From positions 682,001 to 746,000 of the forward strand of contig OZ244898.1 of NCBI GenBank assembly GCA_965221585.1: a DNA stretch of 64,000 nt. Reading direction: 5' to 3'. The position numbers were made by a program, and so were the translations under genes. This DNA comes from VXYK01 sp965221585 (GTDB lineage Bacteria; Actinomycetota; Acidimicrobiia; Acidimicrobiales; Aldehydirespiratoraceae). Positions 42,888 through 52,146 of this stretch are shown piece by piece; within the stretch, counting starts at the first letter, position 1; each line of letters starts with the position of its first letter. A model generated the notes under the pieces. That model saw nothing but the letters and a program-made list of their open reading frames with translations. It was not told the DNA's origin and made no database searches.

Positions 42888-44063
42888 GTGTCGGTTGAAC
42901 AGTTGCTGCAGATTGTGGGGGCGGTTGCTGCCGTCGAACTGGTGATTCGAGGTTGGAAGGAATGGAGTGCGGCTCGCCGAATTGTGCCGATCGCTGGCCT
43001 CAACGCGGTGGTCATCGCCGAGCACGAGTGTGTTCCGACAGAGTTTGCAGGTTCGAGGCACAAGTCAACCCGAGCGTTGTTGCTCATGTACGGGTTCTTG
43101 TTCGTGACACCAAACAGGCGCAAGCAAGCGTTCAGAGTTCAGGGGGTCACTGGCGTACGAGACGGTGGAGAGATTGCCTACACCGATATTCGTGCAGGCG
43201 ACAGCCTGCGTGTGGTGCTCGGCGATGGCGAGAGACCCAACGCCTTCGTGAAATCGCTCAAGGGTGGTGGATTGGGCGGGTATCGAACGATCGCCATCCG
43301 CGACCTCGCTGATTCCGAGATGGCGGAGCGGGCGTATTGTGTGACCGTCCGAACGCGCGGGCGATACGCGCCCACATCCGACAACGGTCGTGTCCCTCAG
43401 TGGCTGCAGTATGACGTGCTCGGATCCGCTCCTAGAAGCGGGTTCCTGCATGGCAGCGTGGCATTGTCTGACCTGCCAGACGATTCGATGCACGTGGTGC
43501 TAGCTGCCGGCGGCACTTGCGAATGCGAAGAGTCGCAAACGTCGTCGAGACTCGCAAGTGCGGTCCGGTGTCGGATGTTGAGGCGTAGTGTCAACCCATG
43601 GAGCGCACTCCTGCACTTGGTCGCGCGATGTGGCATCTTTCTTGCGATGCTCCGCGCCTCAGGACTGGTGCTCAGCGTCACGGCCCCAGCGCCATCTGTG
43701 GGCTTCATTGCCGGTGTGTTGTTGGTGTACACGCTCGGCGTAGAATTCGCTCTCGCCAATTATGTTTGGCGCAAGATCTTTGAAGGACAGTATCGGCATC
43801 CCGGGAACGAGACGGAACAGTCGAAGTTGATTGTGGCCAACTCGAAGGAGTGGATGCCCACACACCTCGTCAACACAACACCCCCGAGACTGTGGACGGG
43901 CGCAACTAGCCATTGCATGAGTGCTGGCCGAGTGGTCAACGGAACCGATGCAAAGAGCATCCTTCAGCACCGGTGGCACCGATTCTCATACCTGTTCAAT
44001 GACTTCCGCCGTCTCTACGCCTGGATCGTTGGAAACAGGTCGGGACGCGCGAATTGTCAATGA
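42888..44063 (+). CDS. Putative membrane protein, unknown
   Basis: 391 residues from GTG at 42888 with GGGAGG close upstream. One hydrophobic segment lies near the N-terminus (LLQIVGAVAAVELVI). A soluble beta-rich part follows (about 30-235) with IAYTDIRAGDSLRVVLGDGE, and then a helical pair near 245-295 (LLHLVARCGIFLAMLRASGLVL, SVGFIAGVLLVYTLGVEFAL). The tail contains several Trp and Arg. The N-terminal segment, soluble module and paired C-terminal helices vaguely recall membrane-anchored effectors, but no family is recognised. It lies between the RES gene (divergent) and hsdS (convergent). Confidence 0.55.
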   Translation: MSVEQLLQIVGAVAAVELVIRGWKEWSAARRIVPIAGLNAVVIAEHECVPTEFAGSRHKSTRALLLMYGFLFVTPNRRKQAFRVQGVTGVRDGGEIAYTDIRAGDSLRVVLGDGERPNAFVKSLKGGGLGGYRTIAIRDLADSEMAERAYCVTVRTRGRYAPTSDNGRVPQWLQYDVLGSAPRSGFLHGSVALSDLPDDSMHVVLAAGGTCECEESQTSSRLASAVRCRMLRRSVNPWSALLHLVARCGIFLAMLRASGLVLSVTAPAPSVGFIAGVLLVYTLGVEFALANYVWRKIFEGQYRHPGNETEQSKLIVANSKEWMPTHLVNTTPPRLWTGATSHCMSAGRVVNGTDAKSILQHRWHRFSYLFNDFRRLYAWIVGNRSGRANCQ

Positions 44064-44150
44064 CCACCTGATGAGCTGTCGTAGATGCCGACAGAAAGCC
44101 GAGCGGGCGGGAAGCGGATGAGTCAGGCGGAATCGCTCGGGTCGGAGAAC

Positions 44151-45455
44151 CTACGCCACCTTGCCTGGCGCTTGCGTTTTGCCAGTGACAACGGCGGTGA
44201 TCAGAGCTGTTCGGTATTCCTGCAACCTCTCGATCGCTGTCTCCACTCGAGTGGAGACAGTCTCGATGCGTTCCGCTTGATGGTCAAGAAACTCGACGAT
44301 CGCTCGCTGTTCAGCTAGAGGTGGAGCCACGAAAGGCAGTGTTCGCAGGAACTCGTTGTTTAGGATCGGCAGTGTCGTATTGGGGACCGTGGCACGGATC
44401 TCTTCACCAAGCGTCCATAGTTGCCATGACAAGAATCGTTGGACGACACGTTCATTCCCCACGATGCATGTGAGTTGTTGATTGCCGCTTGAAGGTGTGG
44501 TCGTGTGCCCCACACGTCCTGTCGTGGCACCAATACCAACGATCAGCGTTGATTCGGTCGGGAATGATGGAGTGAATCCGCCCGCCACGGCTCTGCCTGC
44601 CAATGTTCTGGCCGCTGGTTTCATCTGCAGCGCATTGCCGATGTCCCCCGGCGAGAACCAAGGCAACTCATCACCAGCTAGTTCGCCCATTTGATCAGAG
44701 GGAGGCGTCGTTCCAGTCTTGATCTTCTTGACGAATCGACGCAGCTGAGACACTTCCCAGTGGGTGGGGATGTCGCCGAGCCAGGTGATGCCGGTGGGTT
44801 TGAGAGGGGGATCGGGGGGTAGGCCAGCAGCTTTGGCGGCGGTAGGGGGGAGGCCTTTGGTAACGGTCTGGGTGATCAGCGCGGTGCGGTGTTCGGCGAG
44901 GAGGTCGATTAGGCGGCGTTTCTTGGAGATCAGGGCGTCGATGCGGGCGGTTTCGGTGTCGAGATAGTCAGCAATCGCTCGCTGCTCCGAATAGGTCGGC
45001 ATGCGCAACGTGACTTGGTTGATGGCGTCTGTTCGAAGTCCGAAGCGAGTTACACCCGTGGCTCCTAACTCCATTTGCCGACGGGTGTCTTCGGAGGTGA
45101 TGGCCCAATACAAGAAGCGACCGTCAGTCCCCGTCCGTGGACGGAGAATCGCTAGGTGATACCCGCAGACCATGTCAGGTGCAGAGCGCTCGACGAAAGC
45201 TGCGACGCCGATGTCGTCAGCAGATTCGGAGTCCTTTGTGATGACAACGTCGCCGGGATTCAGCTTGAATCCCTGTGCCTGCTTCGGTGTGGCCGTTGCA
45301 GCCATCAACTCCCACTCCGGTACGATCCGATCGCCGTAGTAGACATCCGTGTAGTTGACGAGTTTCACAGGAATCTGATCGGCGCCGGATTTCTTGTCGA
45401 CGTTGCTGATGTGCACATCGGCTACGCGCCTGAGCGGCGTGGCTTGGCCGCTCAC
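44151..45455 (-). CDS. hsdS: Type I restriction-modification specificity subunit
   Basis: 434 residues with two target-recognition domains separated and ended by long helices. The first helix is TYSEQRAIADYLDTETARIDALISKK near 145-175. The second is PPLAEQRAIVEFLDHQAERIETV near 375-400, and the (A/E)QRAI repeat is diagnostic. Each domain reads half of a bipartite DNA target, which cannot be predicted here. Its ATG overlaps the hsdM stop by 4 bp. It directs the M and R subunits to the recognition site. Confidence 0.95.
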   Translation of the reverse strand: MSGQATPLRRVADVHISNVDKKSGADQIPVKLVNYTDVYYGDRIVPEWELMAATATPKQAQGFKLNPGDVVITKDSESADDIGVAAFVERSAPDMVCGYHLAILRPRTGTDGRFLYWAITSEDTRRQMELGATGVTRFGLRTDAINQVTLRMPTYSEQRAIADYLDTETARIDALISKKRRLIDLLAEHRTALITQTVTKGLPPTAAKAAGLPPDPPLKPTGITWLGDIPTHWEVSQLRRFVKKIKTGTTPPSDQMGELAGDELPWFSPGDIGNALQMKPAARTLAGRAVAGGFTPSFPTESTLIVGIGATTGRVGHTTTPSSGNQQLTCIVGNERVVQRFLSWQLWTLGEEIRATVPNTTLPILNNEFLRTLPFVAPPLAEQRAIVEFLDHQAERIETVSTRVETAIERLQEYRTALITAVVTGKTQAPGKVA

Positions 45456-47473
45456 GAAGAGACCTCAGCGAGCAAGGTTTGGATTTCGGTTTCAAGTTGT
45501 TTGATTTCGGCATCGATCTCGGCCAGCGGGCGGGGTGGGGTGTAGACGTAGAAGTGGCGGGTGAGGGGGATCTCGTAGCCGATCTTGGTCTTGGACTGAT
45601 CGACCCAGGCGTCGGGGACGTAGGGGAGGACCTCTGCCTCCATGTAATCGTCGATAGCGGTGCGGTACTCGATGGTCTCAAAGCGAGCGGTCGGGTCGTC
45701 CTCGAAAGCCACGGGCACCGGAGGAAGCGGGACGTTTTCGTGATCACGCAAGTCGGGATCGGGCTTCGGATCGCCTGACCGGTCGGTGACGATCGGAGCT
45801 TCGGGGTCTCGCACTTCAAGCGACTCCAACACGGCCTTCACCAAAGCAGCAGCCGGCTTGTCGCCAACGGCCGACGCAAGAGTCTCCTGGACCGTGGTCC
45901 GAGCCAACTTCTCGGTGGCGAACTCGTGACCCACGCGCGTCCGCAACGCATCAAGCAGGGACTCGCGCTGCTCCACGTCTAGCTTCGAAACGGCCTTATG
46001 AGACTCGACGGCCAACAATGTCTCGTCGCTGACCTCCCAGCGCAGACGCAAAGGCCGCTCAACAGTTATGCGCAAGAACCCGAACGACTCGTTGGGGAAG
46101 ATCTTCACCAGAGGCCCCTCCTCGAAGGCTCCATACAAGCGAGCGATCTCGTCGATCTGAGCAACGGACAGCTCCTTGCGCTTCTGGCCAAGACTCTTGC
46201 GGGACTTGGTGAAGATGTCTCGGGCGTCCAGCAGCTGGATCTTGCCCCGCCTCCGAGCCGACTTGCGATTCGTCACCACCCAGAAGTAGGTGGAAATCCC
46301 GGTGTTGTAGAAGAGCTGGTCGGGCAGCGCAACGACCGCCTCGAGCATGTCGTTCTCGATGATCCAACGGCGGATCTCCGACTCGCCTGAACCGGCCCCG
46401 CCAGTGAACAAGGGCGATCCGTTGAACACGATCGCCAGACGCGCCCCGCCATCATCGGCGCGCTTCATCTTCGAGATCATGTGCTGCAGAAACAAGAAAC
46501 TGCCGTCGTTGATCCGAGGCAACCCAGCCCCGAAACGCCCAGCGAAGCCCTGGGCCGCATGCTCGCCCTTCACCGTGTCGGCCACCATCTTCCACTCCAC
46601 CCCGAAAGGAGGATTGGCCAACAGATAGTCGAAGCGCTCACCGGAGTGCTGGTCATCGTCGAAGCTGTTGCCGAAACGAATATTGGCCGCCTCCTGACCC
46701 TTGATCAGCATGTCGGCACGGCACGTCGCGTAAGTCTCAGCGTTCAACTCCTGACCGAACACCCGCAACCGAGCCTGCGGGTTCAAGTTGCGCAGATGAT
46801 CCTCAGCAACCGACAGCATCCCACCAGTACCGCACGCCGGATCCAGCAGAGTCTTCACCACGCCCGGTTTGACCAACAGCTCATCGTCATCGGTGAACAA
46901 CAGATTCACCATCAACCGGATCACCTCGCGGGGCGTGAAATGCTCGCCGGCAGTCTCGTTCGACAACTCCGAGAACCGCCGTATCAGCTCCTCGTAGAGA
47001 TAGCCCATGTCCAGATCGGACACGGACTCCGGACTCAGATCGATGTCCGCGAACTTCGACACCACCAGATACAGCAGGTTGTGCGAATCGAGCCGATCGA
47101 TCTGCACATCGAAGTTGAACTTGTCGACGATGTCACGGGCTGAATCGGAGAACCCCGCGATGTAGTTCCGCAAGTTGCCGGCCACGTTGTCGGGATCGCC
47201 CAGCAACGTGGCGAACGTGTGCTTGGACGTATTGACGAACGGCTGCCCGGCCACCTGCTGCAACAGCGGCTCACGGTTCTGAAGGGTCGGCGGCAGCTTA
47301 CGCACTTCCTCCAGCACCGCTGCCTTGGTCGGCTCCAGCACACAGTCCAGGCGCCGCAGCACCGTCAACGGCAGGATCACCCGGCCATACTCCGACTGCT
47401 TGTACACGCCCCGCAGCAGATCAGCCACCGACCAGATGAACCCCGCATGATTGTTGATCGCCGCTTCGCTCAT
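45452..47473 (-). CDS. hsdM: Type I restriction-modification DNA methyltransferase
   Basis: 673 residues. An N-terminal helical domain (HsdM_N type) starts NNHAGFIWSVADLLRG. The N6-adenine methyltransferase core has motif I DPACGTGG at 211-218 and catalytic NPPF at 287-290. The C-terminal third contains helices and a proline-rich linker that would pack against HsdS. It protects host DNA and forms the core of the restriction complex. It heads the hsdM-hsdS unit. It is longer than the roughly 520 residues of classic HsdM, as in the family of larger actinomycete forms. Confidence 0.95.
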   Translation of the reverse strand: MSEAAINNHAGFIWSVADLLRGVYKQSEYGRVILPLTVLRRLDCVLEPTKAAVLEEVRKLPPTLQNREPLLQQVAGQPFVNTSKHTFATLLGDPDNVAGNLRNYIAGFSDSARDIVDKFNFDVQIDRLDSHNLLYLVVSKFADIDLSPESVSDLDMGYLYEELIRRFSELSNETAGEHFTPREVIRLMVNLLFTDDDELLVKPGVVKTLLDPACGTGGMLSVAEDHLRNLNPQARLRVFGQELNAETYATCRADMLIKGQEAANIRFGNSFDDDQHSGERFDYLLANPPFGVEWKMVADTVKGEHAAQGFAGRFGAGLPRINDGSFLFLQHMISKMKRADDGGARLAIVFNGSPLFTGGAGSGESEIRRWIIENDMLEAVVALPDQLFYNTGISTYFWVVTNRKSARRRGKIQLLDARDIFTKSRKSLGQKRKELSVAQIDEIARLYGAFEEGPLVKIFPNESFGFLRITVERPLRLRWEVSDETLLAVESHKAVSKLDVEQRESLLDALRTRVGHEFATEKLARTTVQETLASAVGDKPAAALVKAVLESLEVRDPEAPIVTDRSGDPKPDPDLRDHENVPLPPVPVAFEDDPTARFETIEYRTAIDDYMEAEVLPYVPDAWVDQSKTKIGYEIPLTRHFYVYTPPRPLAEIDAEIKQLETEIQTLLAEVSS

Positions 47474-47568
47474 CCGTCCACTCCCGACAATTGCGCGGTC
47501 AGCACCCTAGAAGACCCAGCCCCGCTCCGCACGCCGGTCGCACCGCGCAGCGTCGGAGAATCAGAGAG

Positions 47569-48504
47569 TCAGGAACGGGTGGCGGCTGGGGGGAGTCTGG
47601 CTTGATAGGCGTTGATGAGGCGGGGCATCCACCGCTCCCAGAACGAAAGGGATGTTTCGGCGAGGGCACGTTCAATCTCGAGCATGTAGGACTGCATCAG
47701 CTGGGAATTGCGGAACAGCTCACTATGGGCACTGGCCGCCGAGTGCGCGGCCATGAAGGCCTGACGGGCTTCGGTACCGGACCATCGGTCAGGAAGGAGT
47801 TCGGAGGGCAGGAGCGGATCGTCGCGCATGATCGCTTCGGTGGTGACGATGGCCGAGAGCATCGAAGCGGCGACCTGGTCACCGTCTGTGAAGGGGGCCT
47901 GTTCGGCGATGGATGCCAACTGCCCGTTGACTCCGTCGTACCGCCCGGCGAGGTCGGCCAACGGCCAGAGCCGCTCTACAAGATCTTCGTCGGCCAAGTC
48001 AACTCCGACTCGGATCGTTCGTGTGGCGAAAGTGGTCACGGTGTCGGACACCCTCAGATGGTCAGCTAGCTGGAAGACGAAATCAGTCAGATCGTGGGGG
48101 TGGACGTATAGCCCCGTCTGGACCGGGGCGGCCCCGAACTCGATGAGGAGGTTGCGAATCGCGTCACGGGCACCCCGGCGCCGTTCGGGTATTCCGAACC
48201 CGACCAGATACCAGTACCGATCCCAGGGCTCGAGTCCAGCATCGACTCTGTGGGCGAAGGCCGACCAGCCAAGATCCACATCGAGCGCGGCCCGACCCGC
48301 ATCGGTCACGCAATAGTCTGCCGAGCGGCCTCGTCCTCCGAACTGGGTCAGCAGGCCCTCCCTGACGACCCGGCCGAGACAGTCGCGCATCGCTTTGTCG
48401 GAATGGCCGAGCAGAGAGGCCATTGCGAAGAGAGGCTCGGCTGATACCCGACCGTCCTGGCGAATCCCCGACAGGACAAGTGCTCGGGTTGGAACAGCAC
48501 TCAT
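47569..48504 (-). CDS. PaaX-family transcriptional regulator
   Basis: 311 residues from ATG at 48504. An N-terminal winged helix (RALVLSGIRQDGRVSAEPLF to REGLLTQFGGRGRSADY) is followed by the PaaX-type central domain (WDRYWYLVGFGIPERRRGARDAIRNLL, QTGLYVHPHDL) and a helical C-terminal domain. PaaX repressors bind acyl-CoA ligands, for instance phenylacetyl-CoA, and release catabolic promoters. A perfect palindrome lies between this gene and the divergent Rieske oxygenase gene and is its likely operator. Confidence 0.85.
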   Translation of the reverse strand: MSAVPTRALVLSGIRQDGRVSAEPLFAMASLLGHSDKAMRDCLGRVVREGLLTQFGGRGRSADYCVTDAGRAALDVDLGWSAFAHRVDAGLEPWDRYWYLVGFGIPERRRGARDAIRNLLIEFGAAPVQTGLYVHPHDLTDFVFQLADHLRVSDTVTTFATRTIRVGVDLADEDLVERLWPLADLAGRYDGVNGQLASIAEQAPFTDGDQVAASMLSAIVTTEAIMRDDPLLPSELLPDRWSGTEARQAFMAAHSAASAHSELFRNSQLMQSYMLEIERALAETSLSFWERWMPRLINAYQARLPPAATRS

Positions 48505-48548
48505 GGGGTCACTGTATTCCCGTGCCAAGAACCATCATATGGCGTATC

Positions 48549-48568
48549 TTATCAACGACCGTTGATAA
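48549..48568. promoter_or_regulatory. Perfect 9+2+9 palindrome, probable PaaX-type operator
   Basis: TTATCAACG (48549-48557) and CGTTGATAA (48560-48568) are exact inverse complements around AC. The element lies 45 bp upstream of the PaaX-type ATG and 30 bp upstream of the Rieske oxygenase GTG. It would overlap the oxygenase promoter and permit simultaneous control of both genes. Confidence 0.75.
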
Positions 48569-48597
48569 TTTGCGACAATAGTGCTACATTGGTCCAT

Positions 48598-49695
48598 GTG
48601 AGTTCCGCTGCGCTGAAGTTCGACCCTGATCGGGCCCTGCCCAACATCGTCTATAGGGATCCCTCGTTCCTCAAGGCCGAGATGGACGGGATCTGGCACG
48701 GCGACTGGGTGTTCGTCACCACCGAAGACCATGTTGGCACTCGAGGCGATCAGCTGCCGGTCATCATCGGCGACCAACCAGTGCTGCTGTGGCGCAATCA
48801 GCAGGGCGAACTGGTGGCGATGTCGAACCTCTGCGCTCATCGGGGCACCCTACTGGTCGACCAGCCCTCCAGCTCTAAGCGAATCCAGTGCCCATACCAT
48901 GCGTGGACCTACAACGACGACGGTCGGCTGTTGTCTGTACCGTTTGCGCCGAACAACGCCATTGACAAGACTGCCCACTGCCTGCCGAAATATCGAGTCG
49001 AGTCCTGGCACGGCTTGGTGTTCGTCAGCCTCAACCCCGACGTGGAGCCGCTCACCGAGCGCTTCGCGGCCGTCGAGCCCCATGTGATCGCCCACGGGAT
49101 CGACCAGATGGCCCACCGCTCCGATCAGCAGGACACACAGGAGTGGGACTGCAACTGGAAACTGGCAATCGTGAACGCAATGGAGAGCTACCACTTGTTC
49201 CAAGTCCACCCCAAGACGCTCGAACCCCAGACACCGACCAGGGACGCCTATTACATAACAGGCTCGGCCAGAGCCACCGCCACCGGCGGAAAGGTGACAA
49301 ACCTGAGCGACTACCTGCTGATCAGCCTGCCACCCAACTTTGTGGGTGTATTCAACTCCGGCGGCTTCTACTGGCAGACGGCCCACCCGATCGGTACTCA
49401 ACGCTGCGTGATCAGAACCGGTGGAGCCTATGGCGCAACCCCGAACATCCGAGCCAACGGTGGGTTCAGGCGCTGGGCCAGCCGATTGGCCAGCAGCGCG
49501 GCGGCCTACTCGCTGCCGGACTTTCTGCCCGAGGACAAAGCCATCTGCGAGCGAGGACAGCGCGGCGCCGCCGGAGATTTTGAGCCCGGGCTTCTTGTTC
49601 CTGCCGAGCGGGTGGTCGTCGATTTCGGTCACTACCTGAATTGGCGGACCAACGGCGTCGACCCGCCCGCTATCCACACGGAGATGATCCGATGA
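48598..49695 (+). CDS. Rieske non-heme iron oxygenase, alpha subunit
   Basis: 365 residues from the GTG at 48598, chosen because an upstream TTG start would run through the palindrome. The Rieske cluster ligands are C79-x-H81 (NLCAHRG) and C98-xx-H101 (CPYHAW). The catalytic domain has NAMESYHLFQVHPKTL, supplying the Asn/Glu bridge and two His ligands of the mononuclear iron. It resembles choline/carnitine or aromatic-ring oxygenases. It needs a reductase partner, which is not adjacent. A small membrane protein gene overlaps its stop by 4 bp. It is probably regulated by the PaaX-type protein. Confidence 0.9.
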   Translation: MSSAALKFDPDRALPNIVYRDPSFLKAEMDGIWHGDWVFVTTEDHVGTRGDQLPVIIGDQPVLLWRNQQGELVAMSNLCAHRGTLLVDQPSSSKRIQCPYHAWTYNDDGRLLSVPFAPNNAIDKTAHCLPKYRVESWHGLVFVSLNPDVEPLTERFAAVEPHVIAHGIDQMAHRSDQQDTQEWDCNWKLAIVNAMESYHLFQVHPKTLEPQTPTRDAYYITGSARATATGGKVTNLSDYLLISLPPNFVGVFNSGGFYWQTAHPIGTQRCVIRTGGAYGATPNIRANGGFRRWASRLASSAAAYSLPDFLPEDKAICERGQRGAAGDFEPGLLVPAERVVVDFGHYLNWRTNGVDPPAIHTEMIR

Positions 49696-49961
49696 TCCCG
49701 ACTCCAGCACAACCCACCCGAACCAGATCTCTCCGGTTGTGGCCTACTTGGGTCGCCGTGGCAGCGGTGTGGGTCTTAACGCTGTCCGAGCAGTACTGGC
49801 TCTTTCCCCTGCTGTTCTTGGCTTGGGCCGCATACGACGTCGTCATCGGCGAGAGCAGCTTCGTCCAACGTGTAACCCGCCGCGGCCAACCGGGGACCTA
49901 TTGGCTGGTGGTCACGACCTGGGTCCTGCTGTCGATTTTGTGGCTGGCCTATCCGGAATAG
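49692..49961 (+). CDS. Small membrane protein, coupled to Rieske oxygenase
   Basis: 89 residues. Two or three hydrophobic segments: WPTWVAVAAVWVLTL, YWLFPLLFLAWAAYDVVI and YWLVVTTWVLLSILWLAYP. Its ATG overlaps the oxygenase stop (ATGA at 49692-49695), so the two are translationally coupled. No family is recognised. It could help uptake or anchoring of a hydrophobic substrate for the oxygenase, which is inference from position. Confidence 0.7.
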   Translation: MIPTPAQPTRTRSLRLWPTWVAVAAVWVLTLSEQYWLFPLLFLAWAAYDVVIGESSFVQRVTRRGQPGTYWLVVTTWVLLSILWLAYPE

Positions 49962-49985
49962 GTCAGGTGCCGATCTCGGTGAAGG

Positions 49986-50411
49986 CTAGGTCCAGGTTGC
50001 CAGAAGGATGCCGATGACGCTGTAGGAGATCAGGGGGTAGCCGCCGTTGATCAGGAACAGGCGCAGGCCGCGGCCCTCGAACGCGTAGTTGGTGGCGTTG
50101 GAGGTGAAGATGAAGGCGATGGCGGTCAACGCGCCCAACAGCAGGCCCTCGCCGGCTCCCGAAGCCTCCAGGCCTTGGACCAGCAGGGCCAGGCCCAGCG
50201 TGAACACGATCGCCGCGTCGAGCGCGACCATGTACGGGTACCACTGCCGGGGCGTCCCCTTCATGGCTTCCATGTCCTCGTTGGTGAGACCGACATCGGC
50301 CATCCAGGGCTTGGCCCAAATCGTGTACCACGCCGCGCCCAGCAACTGGTTGAACACCACCGCAACGACTATCGCCCAGTAGTTCAAGCTTCCAAGATCA
50401 AGATTGTCCAT
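49986..50411 (-). CDS. DUF1761-family membrane protein
   Basis: 141 residues with four hydrophobic segments: LNYWAIVVAVVFNQLLGAAWY, MVALDAAIVFTLGLALLV, LLLGALTAIAFIFTSNATNY and LINGGYPLISYSVIGILLAT. The N-terminal WYTIWAKPWMADVGL block and the C-terminal NATNYAFEGR segment are characteristic of DUF1761. Function is unknown. It lies 16 bp downstream of the DUF2784 gene on the same strand, so they are likely co-transcribed. Confidence 0.82.
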   Translation of the reverse strand: MDNLDLGSLNYWAIVVAVVFNQLLGAAWYTIWAKPWMADVGLTNEDMEAMKGTPRQWYPYMVALDAAIVFTLGLALLVQGLEASGAGEGLLLGALTAIAFIFTSNATNYAFEGRGLRLFLINGGYPLISYSVIGILLATWT

Positions 50412-50427
50412 GTCCTAAGTGTTCCTT

Positions 50428-50826
50428 TCAACTGCTGAGTTCAGCGTCTTGGCGAACCCGGGTTCGCGAACGGGCACCGATAGCCGAGACAATAAGCCAC
50501 GGCGTGCACCACAGCACCATGGCGACAAGCAGAGCGGTCTCGCCGCCGGGACCCAGACCGGGAGCGTAGAAAGGCTCCACGAAATAGTGAGAGATGAAGC
50601 CCCCTCGGTAGGGCGTCTCGCCGGCGAGGCGCCAGAAGTCCTTCTCCCAGACAGTCAGCGGGCACGGCCACCCGAAGATGTTCACCGCAGCCGTCGGCAC
50701 CAGCATCGCCAGATACCAACGCATCAACCGGGGCCTGCGAGCCGCAAACGGAGCACCCGCCACCAAGAAGACAGTCAGCAGCCCATGCAGGAGCGCCATC
50801 GAGATCGCCAGAATCCACGGTCCCAC
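50428..50826 (-). CDS. DUF2784-family membrane protein
   Basis: 132 residues, GTG start at 50826. It has several hydrophobic segments, and the family block CPLTVWEKDFWRLAGETPYR with GGFISHYFVEPFY lies in the middle, which is diagnostic of DUF2784. It is a small integral membrane protein of unknown function. It is paired with the DUF1761 gene downstream and divergent from a DUF1214 gene. Confidence 0.82.
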   Translation of the reverse strand: MGPWILAISMALLHGLLTVFLVAGAPFAARRPRLMRWYLAMLVPTAAVNIFGWPCPLTVWEKDFWRLAGETPYRGGFISHYFVEPFYAPGLGPGGETALLVAMVLWCTPWLIVSAIGARSRTRVRQDAELSS

Positions 50827-50976
50827 AACCTCACCCTACTGCGATGCCCCGAGCGCCGATAGCCCCGTCCGTGCGGTTTGCGGCTGCTTGGAGTTCTCCG
50901 CGATGCTCTGGCCCAGTGAAACACGACAGCGAGACATGAACAGTGAGACATGAACCGTCGACGGCTGGGGGCAGGC

Positions 50977-52146
50977 ATGAATGAGATCACCGACGAACGA
51001 AGGGCGAGGCTGCTCGACGGCCGTGCCTGGGAGGACTTCTGCGACACACTCAAAGCCGCGGGGCGTATCGTCATCAGAGAGACGCCCGACGGCGACCCGC
51101 AAGACCGAGTGGAGGGCTTCCGCTACCTCACCCGCATGATGCTGATGGCCAACGCCCGGGTGATCGAGCAACGCACCCCCGGCACCAGACCGCAGCGCAT
51201 CGGGGTCATTCCGCCGCCCATGCAGGGCGGCATGGGGGTGCAGTCACCCAACCAGGACCACATCGTCCAGGCGGTAGACCCCAGGTATCGCTACCGGATC
51301 ACCGGCACGGCTGGCGATGTCTACACCCACCTGTCGGCGTGGAGTCCACCCGTGCCCGAAGATGTCGGCGCCACCCCGGTCGGACTCGACGCCGAGGACC
51401 ACCTTGAGACCTTCAACCCCAACATGGCACTCACCCCCCACACCGCCTATCTGCATGACTTCGCCGACGCCGACGGCACCGTCGACTTCATCCTGTCGGT
51501 CGAAGAACCAACCGACGGGTCCCAATGGATGTCGATGGCGCCCACCACCCGCGAGCTGATGGGCCGAGTCGTCTACGAGGACCGAACCACCCAGACCCGG
51601 CCACGGCTGCAGATCCAATGCCTCGACGAGCACCCACGGCCCCTCACCCCCGAACCCGAGGACATGGCGGTGCGGCTCGCGGTCGCAGCCCAGCTCATGC
51701 TGGGGCTGCAATCCGACTACGGCGGATGGACCCGAGACCTGCTCAGCCGAGAGAACCAGACCGAATACACCAAGGAGTGGTACGAGCGGATCGGCGGATC
51801 CCCCGACGACCGCATCTTCGAGTTCGGCTACTGGCGGGTGCCGCAGGGCAAAGCGCTCGTGGTCGAATTCGAAGAACCCCAGACCCAGCACTGGAACTTC
51901 CAACTCTGCAACCACTGGATGGAGAACCTCGCCAACTACGCCACCGGCAAGGGCTACATCGACAAGGAGAACGCGGTGCGCGACGGGTCGACCGTGCGCA
52001 TAGTCGTCGCCCACGAAGACCCGGGCGTTCCCAACTGGATCGAACCGGTCACGCACGACCACGGCGTGATGGGTGCCCGCTTCGTGCGACCGGCGACTGA
52101 ACCCCAGGTTTCGTGCCGTCTCGTCGACCTCGAAAACCTGGCCTGA
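50977..52146 (+). CDS. DUF1214-domain protein
   Basis: 389 residues from the ATG at 50977. That start lines up with the start of a paralogue at 63522, whereas an ATG at 50950 adds nine unmatched residues. The N-terminal block (GRAWEDFCDTLKAAGRIVIR, VEGFRYLTRM) and the C-terminal DUF1214 region (HWNFQLCNHWMENLANYATG, GSTVRIVVAHEDPGVPNWIE) are clear. Function is unknown; some members sit near steroid or lipid catabolic genes. There is no signal peptide. It is convergent with the TetR gene. Confidence 0.78.
   Translation: MNEITDERRARLLDGRAWEDFCDTLKAAGRIVIRETPDGDPQDRVEGFRYLTRMMLMANARVIEQRTPGTRPQRIGVIPPPMQGGMGVQSPNQDHIVQAVDPRYRYRITGTAGDVYTHLSAWSPPVPEDVGATPVGLDAEDHLETFNPNMALTPHTAYLHDFADADGTVDFILSVEEPTDGSQWMSMAPTTRELMGRVVYEDRTTQTRPRLQIQCLDEHPRPLTPEPEDMAVRLAVAAQLMLGLQSDYGGWTRDLLSRENQTEYTKEWYERIGGSPDDRIFEFGYWRVPQGKALVVEFEEPQTQHWNFQLCNHWMENLANYATGKGYIDKENAVRDGSTVRIVVAHEDPGVPNWIEPVTHDHGVMGARFVRPATEPQVSCRLVDLENLA

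Noticed and set aside
44085..44318. Short plus-strand frame next to hsdS
   Set aside because: It overlaps the hsdS 3' end in antisense and has no domain or convincing start signal.
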